From NCBI GenBank assembly GCA_964450725.1, contig CAYVGO010000063.1:1-11528 (forward strand): DNA of 11,528 nucleotides, in the 5' to 3' direction. Below the pieces are notes generated by a model, which did not search any database, was not told the DNA's origin, and saw only the letters and a list, made by a program, of their open reading frames with translations. The DNA is from CAYVGO01 sp964450725. GTDB lineage: Bacteria > Bacteroidota > Bacteroidia > Bacteroidales > UBA932. The position numbers were made by a program, and so were the translations under genes. Of the stretch, positions 1-6,001 are shown piece by piece (the stretch's first letter is position 1; every line of letters starts with the position of its first letter).

Positions 1-226
1 TTTTTCAGAAAAAAATATGTGCGGCGACCCTCTGCGGAGGCTTTTTCAGAAAAAATTATGTGCGGCGACCCTCTGCGGAGACTTTTTCAGAAAAAAATAT
101 GTGCGGCGACCCTCTGCGGAGACTTTTTCAGAAAAAAATACGTGCGGCGACCTTCTGCGGAGACTTTTTCAGAAAAAAATACGTGCGGCGACCCTCCGCG
201 GAGACTTTTTCAGAAAATATCTCTGC
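1..226. repeat. 41-bp tandem repeat array (5 full copies plus a decayed sixth)
   Basis: Full copies lie at 1-41, 42-82, 83-123, 124-164 and 165-205. Each reads TTTTTCAGAAAAAAA, then TAT or TAC, then GTGCGGCGACC, then CTCTGCGGAGAC. Copies differ by only a few substitutions: copy 1 ends GGC, copy 2 has one A to T change in the A-run, copies 4 and 5 share TAC for TAT, copy 4 has CCTTC, and copy 5 has CTCCGCGGAG. A sixth copy (206-226) keeps TTTTTCAGAAAA, TAT and CTCTGC but has lost three A residues and the GTGCGGCGACC core. The array probably continues beyond the left edge. Each unit holds two near-palindromes, TTTTTCAGAAAAA and CTCTGCGGAG; the second is a perfect palindrome in copy 5. There are no unique spacers. 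Function is unknown; it looks like a minisatellite. Confidence 0.95.
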
Positions 227-444
227 CATACTTAATACTTCAGCACTATTGAGATGTAAAACAAAAAGAAATAGTAGCGAATAACGAAATTTAACGGCTA
301 AAGTTTTAATACATTTTCCTTGTATCAACGAGAAACTTTCATAGAAATGGTTGAGTGATTTTTTCTAAGGAATATTATTAAACCACAAAATATTTTTACC
401 TTTGCTATTCAAATTTACAAACCTAACTTAGTTGACAAAACACT
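227..444. other. Non-coding leader between the repeat array and the first gene
   Basis: I see no supported gene here. The stretch is AT-rich, with stops in all forward frames. Its only recognisable content is a weak 5-bp hairpin (ATACA, 7-nt loop, TGTAT) around 309-325 and the promoter at 397-404. A minus-strand reading frame starts at 328 with a hydrophobic stretch, but it runs into the tandem repeats and is probably fortuitous. Confidence 0.6.
397..404 (+). promoter_or_regulatory. Bacteroidota-type -7 promoter element TACCTTTG
   Basis: TACCTTTG matches the Bacteroidota primary sigma factor -7 consensus TAnnTTTG exactly. It lies 40 bp upstream of the ATG at 445, so transcription would start near 411 and leave a leader of about 35 nt. 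No good TTTG -33 box is seen about 20 bp upstream. No clear Shine-Dalgarno sequence precedes the ATG, as is usual in this phylum. It would drive the five-gene plus-strand run. Confidence 0.6.
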
Positions 445-1362
445 ATGGAGCCTATTGACCCAAAAAAATTACAACTCAACAACCAAGAACCTAAATCTTC
501 TGTATCCGGATATATCGTTGTTGTGGTTTTATTGTCTATTGCATTAATCATTCTTACAATTTTTTTCTTTCGTACGACCAAACGAGATACCATTTACATC
601 AATGAATTGGTTGAGGTTAAAGATTCATTAGTTTCTGACCTGAATAAAATGAAGATGGAGTATGACGAATTAGAAACTAACAATGTTGAATTACAGCAAC
701 AAGTTGATAAAGATAAAGCAAGAATAGATGCTTTGATTGCAGAAGTACAGAAGCAAAAAAATATCCGTTATTCTGATGTACGGAAGTTGGAAAAAGAGTT
801 GGAAACATTAAGAAGCATCATGAAAAACTATTTGAAAGACCTTGACTCTTTGAATACCATGAACAAACAATTGGTTTCAGAAAATATTGCCGTCAAAAGA
901 CAAATGGAGGAGAAACATAAAGAGAACAGTGATTTAAAACAGCGTCAAGAGGAAATGTCAACCACCATTGAAAAGGCAGCCATTGTCAGAATGAGGGGTG
1001 TTTATGGTACAGGGTTAACCTCTCGAAACGGAGATACTGAACGTGCAAGTAGAATGGTTAAGTTTAAAGTTTGCTTTACCGTAAGTGAAAATAGTTTGGC
1101 ACAAGCCGGTAGCAGAACTTATTACTTGGCACTAAAATCTCCGGATGGAGTACTTTTACAAAACAGCAAAAGCGGAAATGTTACCATTGAAGAATCTGAA
1201 ATTACCTATTCTGAAAAAAGAACGATAGACTATCAAAAAACAGACGTAGATGTTTGTATATTTTTTGATCTTGAAAAGCAAAAGATTAAGAAAGGAAAAT
1301 ATTCTCTAAATATTTACTCTGAAGAAGGCGTTACATTAACCGGAGAAATGCTCCTTAAATAA
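445..1362 (+). CDS. Membrane-anchored coiled-coil protein of unknown function
   Basis: This 305-residue protein is not assigned to a named family. Residues 1-20 are polar; 21-42 form one strongly hydrophobic membrane segment (a run of V, L and I ending IFFF). Residues about 52-178 are charged, rich in K, E, D, Q and L, with heptad-like spacing, and read as a long coiled coil. From about 180 to the end the composition changes to short beta-strand-like stretches (MVKFKVCFTV, YYLALKSPDG, VDVCIFFDL, KYSLNIYSEEG), suggesting a small beta-sandwich domain. From memory, a similar C-terminal pattern occurs in conserved hypothetical proteins of Bacteroidota, but I cannot confirm this. Basic residues flank the membrane segment on its C-terminal side (RTTKR), so topology is ambiguous. 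It is the first gene after the promoter at 397-404 and ends 14 bp before ribH. A structural or scaffold role at the envelope is possible but unproven. Confidence 0.85.
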   Translation: MEPIDPKKLQLNNQEPKSSVSGYIVVVVLLSIALIILTIFFFRTTKRDTIYINELVEVKDSLVSDLNKMKMEYDELETNNVELQQQVDKDKARIDALIAEVQKQKNIRYSDVRKLEKELETLRSIMKNYLKDLDSLNTMNKQLVSENIAVKRQMEEKHKENSDLKQRQEEMSTTIEKAAIVRMRGVYGTGLTSRNGDTERASRMVKFKVCFTVSENSLAQAGSRTYYLALKSPDGVLLQNSKSGNVTIEESEITYSEKRTIDYQKTDVDVCIFFDLEKQKIKKGKYSLNIYSEEGVTLTGEMLLK

Positions 1363-1376
1363 AACCCGTTTCAAGT

Positions 1377-1901
1377 ATGAAAAAAGAAATCAAACAATCT
1401 CCATTTACCAGTGTAAAAAGACAGCAAAGTGAGGAAACAAACAATTATAGAATTGCCGTTATTGTATCTGACTGGAATAAAAAAATCACAGAAAAACTTT
1501 TAAGCGCTTGTCATGACGTATTGAAGAAAGCCAAAGTTTCTGTTATTTCCATATCTCATGTGCCCGGATGTTTTGAACTTCCTTATGCAGCAAAACATCA
1601 AACATTTTGTGACAATTATCATGCCATTATTTGTTTAGGTTGCGTTATCAAAGGAGATACAATTCACGACCAAGTCATCTCTTTTAGCACCGCCGCAACC
1701 CTACAACAAATATCTATTGAGAATAACATACCCGTTATTTTTGGAGTCATTACCGTAAATACAGAACAACAAGCCCTTGATCGAGCCGGCGGAAGTGAAG
1801 GAAACAAAGGAGAAGAGGCTGCTCTAACGGCTTTAGAAATGATAAAATACGAAGAAATGTATCCGGTTAATGACATGTGGAATGACGATGAAATGGATTG
1901 A
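1377..1901 (+). CDS. ribH: 6,7-dimethyl-8-ribityllumazine synthase
   Basis: The enzyme condenses 5-amino-6-ribitylamino-uracil with 3,4-dihydroxy-2-butanone 4-phosphate to form lumazine, the penultimate step of riboflavin synthesis in the cytoplasm. The 174-residue protein carries the family landmarks in order: SDWN at 31-34 (substrate-stacking aromatic, here W33), PGCFELPYAAK at 63-73, the loop GCVIKGDTIHDQVI at 88-101 with the expected catalytic His97, and FGVITVNTEQQALDRAGG at 122-139 with phosphate-binding Arg136. GNKGEEAA follows, as in typical homologues. The core is full length. An extra polar N-terminus of about 24 residues and an acidic C-terminal tail (MWNDDEMD) extend it slightly. 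It starts 14 bp after the coiled-coil gene and ends 31 bp before the TraB/GumN gene, so co-transcription is likely. No other rib genes are in the window, and no FMN riboswitch was recognised. Confidence 0.96.
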   Translation: MKKEIKQSPFTSVKRQQSEETNNYRIAVIVSDWNKKITEKLLSACHDVLKKAKVSVISISHVPGCFELPYAAKHQTFCDNYHAIICLGCVIKGDTIHDQVISFSTAATLQQISIENNIPVIFGVITVNTEQQALDRAGGSEGNKGEEAALTALEMIKYEEMYPVNDMWNDDEMD

Positions 1902-1933
1902 GATGACAAAGTATAACCTTACACCATAACATA

Positions 1934-2833
1934 ATGAAGTTTAATTACAGTTTGATTTTTAGTACATTATTATTGACAACATCTGCCTTTTCACAAGTAA
2001 CGACTCCTAAAGAGAGTCTATTCTATGAAATTTCAGGTAAAGGATTGGAAAAACCATCTTATCTTTTTGGAACCATTCATATTTATGACCCTAATATTGT
2101 ACAGATACCACAGAAAGTATTTGAGTGCTTAGATAAAACATCTGCATTGGTATTAGAGGTTTCATCGGAAGATATGGAAAATGGTGCAGAAAAGCTTGTC
2201 AAAAATTTTATGCTCTCTGATAAAGACAGTTCACTTTCGGCTTTACTTTCTGAAAAAGCTTATGAAAATCTACGTTCTTTTCCTAAAGTAAAGATGATCG
2301 GCAGTCAACTGAATAAGTTTGTGCCACTATTTGCTTACCAAGTGATTTTTTTCAATTCTGGTTGGAAATCAGTGGAAACTATATTAACTGAACATGCAGA
2401 ATTGAGAAAGAAAAAAGAAATAGGTTTAGAAAGTCTTGAAGAGCAGGTAGAAGCCATAAAATCCATACCCATCAGAGATCAAATCACAGAACTTGAATAC
2501 TGGTTAACCAAAGACAACCCGGAAGTTACAATGGTACAACTTATGCAATCTATGTTTAAAGCATATGCACAGCAATCTATCGGAGATTTTTTTGAAAATA
2601 TGGAACATACTCATTCTTTGATAAATTCTTCTCCGCAATTGGTCAGTGAACGAGACTTGACTATGACAGATAGAATTGAAAAATTATTAGTCACTTCAGA
2701 TAATTTTTTTGTTGCCGTCGGAGCATTACATTTACAAAACAAAACCGAAAATGGCGGTATTGTCAATATCTTGAGAAAAAAAGGCTATACAGTCACTCCC
2801 ATAATCGTTGATTTGGCTAAAAGTGAACAATAA
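1934..2833 (+). CDS. Secreted TraB/GumN-family protein (TIKI-like putative metalloprotease)
   Basis: This 299-residue protein begins with a signal peptide (basic MKFNY, hydrophobic SLIFSTLLLTTSAF, likely cleavage near SQ at 20-21), so it should act in the periplasm or at the envelope. The mature part shows the TraB/PrgY/GumN pattern: YLFGTIHI at 43-50 with the GTxH signature, LVLEVS at 72-77, GLESLEEQ at 164-171, SERDLTMTDRI at 238-248 (usually written with RN; here RD), and VAVGALHL at 260-267 with the second G-x-x-H motif, followed by GIVNILRKKGYTVTP. In animal TIKI relatives the paired GxxH motifs and an acidic residue bind metal for proteolysis; whether bacterial members are proteases is mostly inferred. 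It lies 31 bp after ribH and 59 bp before gcvT, probably as a co-transcribed gene without a clear pathway link to them. Confidence 0.88.
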   Translation: MKFNYSLIFSTLLLTTSAFSQVTTPKESLFYEISGKGLEKPSYLFGTIHIYDPNIVQIPQKVFECLDKTSALVLEVSSEDMENGAEKLVKNFMLSDKDSSLSALLSEKAYENLRSFPKVKMIGSQLNKFVPLFAYQVIFFNSGWKSVETILTEHAELRKKKEIGLESLEEQVEAIKSIPIRDQITELEYWLTKDNPEVTMVQLMQSMFKAYAQQSIGDFFENMEHTHSLINSSPQLVSERDLTMTDRIEKLLVTSDNFFVAVGALHLQNKTENGGIVNILRKKGYTVTPIIVDLAKSEQ

Positions 2834-2892
2834 ATCATGATTAGCAAGTTATACAGAGAAATAAAACCTAACCATTAATCGTTAATAAACGT

Positions 2893-3966
2893 ATGAAAAA
2901 AACACCTTTTTATGATTTACATGTACAACATCATGGTAAAATGGTAGAATTTGCCGGTTACATGTTACCTATACATTACGATAAGGGATTGATAGCAGAA
3001 CATTTGGCTGTAAGAAATTCCGTAGGACTTTTTGACGTATCCCACATGGGAGAAATAGAAATTACGGGAGCCAATGCCTTTGACACCGTACAAAATTTAA
3101 TTACAAACGACATTAGTAAAATGACGTATGGCAATGTACTTTACACTTTAATGTGTTATAAAAACGGTACGGTTGTTGACGATTTGTTAGTTTATAAATT
3201 TACAGATCAAGATTTCTTATTAGTCGTTAATGCTGCTAATATTGAAAAAGATTTTGAGTGGATAAAGCAAAACTTAATTGGAGATGTTGTTGCCAACAAT
3301 AAATCTGAACAAATATCGCAGTTGGCATTACAAGGTCCAAAATCTCAGGCTTTATTGGAGAAACTAATCGGTATGCAAAACATACCCCAAAAGTATTATA
3401 CATTTCTCCAAACCGACAAATTATATGGCTCAGATGCTATCATTTCAAGAACGGGTTACACTGGTGAAGATGGTTTTGAAATCTACTTTGATAATAAATT
3501 CGCTACCCGAATTTTTAATGATATTTATGAACTCGGAAAAGAATACGGATTAACCTTGTGTGGATTAGGATGTAGAGATACACTAAGATTAGAAGCCGGT
3601 TTTCCATTGTATGGACATGAACTTTCTGATACTATTTTGGCCAATGAAGTCAATCTTAATTTCTGCATAAAAATGAATAAACTGATATTTATTGGTAAAG
3701 AGATGTTAGAGCAGATAACTCCACATTATCGCAGAGTAGGATTTAAATTGACTGACAAAGGAATTGCAAGAGATGGCGCACCAATTTATTACAATAACAA
3801 AGAAATTGGAATGGTTACCAGTGGTACGTTTTCGCCCTCATTGGGATATGCTATAGGAATGGCTCGAATTAAAAAAGAGGTAGAAACTACAGACTTTGAA
3901 ATAGATGTACGTGGAAAAAGACTAAAAGCAACTATCGAAAAAACACCCTTTGTAAAGAAATCATAA
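2893..3966 (+). CDS. gcvT: Aminomethyltransferase (glycine cleavage system T protein)
   Basis: GcvT transfers the methylene group from the aminomethyl-lipoyl arm of GcvH to tetrahydrofolate, releasing ammonia. The 357-residue length is normal. Landmarks are RNSVGLFDVSHMGEIEI (41-57), NGTVVDDLLVY (91-101) containing the conserved Asp pair 96-97 that aligns with the catalytic Asp of the family, ALQGPKSQ (145-152), SRTGYTGEDGFEIYF (185-199), the arginine loop CRDTLRLEAG (227-236) and GTFSPSLGYAIGMARI (311-326). The stretch ILANEVNLNFCIK (248-260) departs from the usual PLEAGLG-type sequence but keeps the Glu. No gcvH, gcvP or lpd lies in the window, so the other subunits must be encoded elsewhere. 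The ATG at 2893 follows a 59-bp gap in which I see no TAnnTTTG promoter. Only 16 bp separate it from the acyl-CoA synthetase. Confidence 0.96.
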   Translation: MKKTPFYDLHVQHHGKMVEFAGYMLPIHYDKGLIAEHLAVRNSVGLFDVSHMGEIEITGANAFDTVQNLITNDISKMTYGNVLYTLMCYKNGTVVDDLLVYKFTDQDFLLVVNAANIEKDFEWIKQNLIGDVVANNKSEQISQLALQGPKSQALLEKLIGMQNIPQKYYTFLQTDKLYGSDAIISRTGYTGEDGFEIYFDNKFATRIFNDIYELGKEYGLTLCGLGCRDTLRLEAGFPLYGHELSDTILANEVNLNFCIKMNKLIFIGKEMLEQITPHYRRVGFKLTDKGIARDGAPIYYNNKEIGMVTSGTFSPSLGYAIGMARIKKEVETTDFEIDVRGKRLKATIEKTPFVKKS

Positions 3967-3982
3967 ACAACAGTCTGAATGT

Positions 3983-5899
3983 ATGTCAGAAAAATTTACA
4001 ATCATAGACCTTTTTGAAAGCAGTGTAGCGCAATTTGGTAATCAACCCTTTTTATGGGAGAAAAACACAGATACATTTCAACCAACAACCTACCAACAAA
4101 CATATCATATTGCCACAACCTTTGGTGCCGGGTTAGTATCTATAGGGCTTAATTTTGGAGAACATGTTGGACTACTTGCAGAGGGTTGTAATGCTTGGAT
4201 AACATCAGAACTTGGCATTTTTTATGCCGGTGGAGTAAGTATTCCATTGTCCATAAAATTGGAAGAAGAGCAGGATTTATTATTCAGGTTACAACACTCT
4301 GAAACAACCTACATTATTACCTCTTCATCACAACTTCATAAAATCAGAACCATTGTCAATAGTCTTCCTTTAGTAAAGAAAATTATTTTGTTAGACAATG
4401 CTACTGTTGCATTACATGACAATGAAATATCTTATGCGGAGGTATTGAAAGCAGGTAAAATCTACTTGGAAAAACACCGAGAAGTTTTTTTTGCTATAAA
4501 AAATAAACTCCAAAACAGTACCATTGCTACCATTACTTACACTTCCGGAACTACAGCTGACCCAAAAGGAGTTATGTTATCTCATCGAAATTATACGGCA
4601 AATGTAGATCAGGCATTGACTTGTGTAAAAGTTACGCCGGATATGCGTACATTGATTATTTTGCCCTTAGATCACTGTTTTGCCCATGTTGTAGGATTTT
4701 ATGCTTTCATGAGAAAAGGGTCACAGGTAGCGACAGTACAACAAGGAAAAACTCCGATAGAGACATTAAAAAACATACCTGTCAATATTCGTGAATTTAA
4801 ACCCCATGTTTTATTATCAGTGCCGGCTTTAGCCAAAAATCTGAAAAAAAATATTGAAAACGGTATCTCCGCCAAAGGTAAATTGACACAATCGTTATTT
4901 CGATGGGCTTTAAAAACAAGTTACATCTATAATGGCGTAGGGTTTAATAAAGGAAAAGGATTAAGAATAATGTTGTTGCCGTTAGTGAAATTATTCGATA
5001 TTATTTTATACAAAAAAGTTCGTCAGGTTTTAGGTGGCAAACTTCGTTTTTTTATCGGAGGAGGTGCTTTGTTAGATATTGAATTACAACGATTTTTCTA
5101 TGCTATCGGCATTCCTATGTTTCAAGGATATGGATTAAGCGAGGCTACGCCGGTAATTTCTACCAATGCTCCGCAAAGGCATAAATTCGGAACATCGGGA
5201 ATATTGGTACAGCCGTTAGAATTAAAAATCATGAGTAATGACGGTAAAGAATTACCGAAAGGACAAAATGGAGAAATTGTGATTAAGGGAGAAAATGTCA
5301 TGATTGGATACTACAAAAATCCACATTCTACGCAAGAAACAGTCAAAGATGGCTGGCTATATACCGGAGATTTGGGGTATATGGACGAACATAATTTTTT
5401 GGTGGTTAAGGGTAGATTTAAAAGTTTGCTGATTAGTAATGATGGAGAAAAATACAGTCCAGAGGCTATTGAAGAAGCATTGGTGAATAATTCGCAGAGC
5501 ATTGAGCAAGCAATGTTATATAACAATCAATCTCCTTATACCGTAGGATTGATTGTTCCATGTTTTGAAAAAATCAAGAAAATGCCACAATGTCCACCTC
5601 TTAATACTCAAGAAGGAAAGACTTTTGTGATTAACACAATTGTAGCGGAAATCAATCGTTACAAGAGCGGTGGTAATTTATCGCATCTCTTTCCTGAACG
5701 CTGGTTACCCTCTACCTTTGCAATTATTTCAGAGCCTTTCAGCGAAAAAAATCAGATGATTAACAGTACCATGAAAATGGTACGTGGTAAAATTGAAACA
5801 GTTTATCAAAACAAAATCCAATATCTTTATACTCCGCAAGGTAAAAATCCTCATAATACGGTCAACCAAGAAAATATCGGTATGTTCTCCTCTCTTTAA
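3983..5899 (+). CDS. Long-chain fatty acid-CoA ligase (AMP-forming acyl-CoA synthetase)
   Basis: This 638-residue member of the ANL adenylate-forming superfamily most likely activates long-chain fatty acids to acyl-CoA via an acyl-AMP. Core motifs are visible: YTSGTTADPKG at 186-196 (A3, ATP phosphate loop), LPLDHCFAHVVGFY at 227-240, QGYGLSEATP at 381-390 (A5), LYTGDLGYMDEH at 459-470 (A7) and VKGRFKSLLISNDGEKYSP at 475-493 (A8 hinge to the C-terminal domain). The A10 region reads NQMINSTMKMVRGKI at 590-604, where Lys598 or Lys603 would be the adenylation lysine. Length and the A8 form resemble the FadD15-type long-chain ligases common in Bacteroidota, not the acetate or aryl enzymes. No signal peptide is present. 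It is last in the plus-strand run, 16 bp after gcvT and convergent with polA. Exact chain-length preference cannot be read from the sequence. Confidence 0.93.
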   Translation: MSEKFTIIDLFESSVAQFGNQPFLWEKNTDTFQPTTYQQTYHIATTFGAGLVSIGLNFGEHVGLLAEGCNAWITSELGIFYAGGVSIPLSIKLEEEQDLLFRLQHSETTYIITSSSQLHKIRTIVNSLPLVKKIILLDNATVALHDNEISYAEVLKAGKIYLEKHREVFFAIKNKLQNSTIATITYTSGTTADPKGVMLSHRNYTANVDQALTCVKVTPDMRTLIILPLDHCFAHVVGFYAFMRKGSQVATVQQGKTPIETLKNIPVNIREFKPHVLLSVPALAKNLKKNIENGISAKGKLTQSLFRWALKTSYIYNGVGFNKGKGLRIMLLPLVKLFDIILYKKVRQVLGGKLRFFIGGGALLDIELQRFFYAIGIPMFQGYGLSEATPVISTNAPQRHKFGTSGILVQPLELKIMSNDGKELPKGQNGEIVIKGENVMIGYYKNPHSTQETVKDGWLYTGDLGYMDEHNFLVVKGRFKSLLISNDGEKYSPEAIEEALVNNSQSIEQAMLYNNQSPYTVGLIVPCFEKIKKMPQCPPLNTQEGKTFVINTIVAEINRYKSGGNLSHLFPERWLPSTFAIISEPFSEKNQMINSTMKMVRGKIETVYQNKIQYLYTPQGKNPHNTVNQENIGMFSSL

Positions 5900-6001
5900 T
5901 GTGTCCATCAATTTCCTCTTGTTTGGCTACCATAAAGTCACATGAAAAGAATGAAGGGATAAAGTCAATAAGGTTGGATTTTCTATTTTTAACCATTTGC
6001 T
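5900..6001. other. Convergent intergenic gap between acyl-CoA synthetase and polA
   Basis: Two transcription units meet here within 102 bp. I see no strong GC hairpin with a T-run in either direction. The only repeats are two copies of ATAAAGTCA (5932-5940 and 5959-5967) and a weak GGTT/AACC pairing near 5972-5994. Termination may be Rho-dependent or rely on a weak structure. Confidence 0.4.

Noticed and set aside
1..226. CRISPR array
   Set aside because: The whole 41-bp period is conserved between copies; there are no variable spacers between repeats and no cas genes in the window.
17..284. Three overlapping plus-strand reading frames of 72-77 residues in the repeat array
   Set aside because: They arise because the repeat unit has no stop codon and is not a multiple of three. 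All give the same low-complexity cycle, with no promoter or other coding signal.
128..328. Minus-strand 66-residue frame with a signal-peptide-like start
   Set aside because: The hydrophobic N-terminus is followed directly by translated repeat units; no TAnnTTTG element precedes it and the end falls within the array.
1363..1376. FMN riboswitch near ribH
   Set aside because: The upstream gap is only 14 bp, and the leader before the first gene (411-444) is too short and lacks the conserved RFN-type sequence blocks.
5972..5994. Terminator between the convergent genes
   Set aside because: Only a 4-bp GGTT/AACC pairing with a long AT loop is present, too weak to call.
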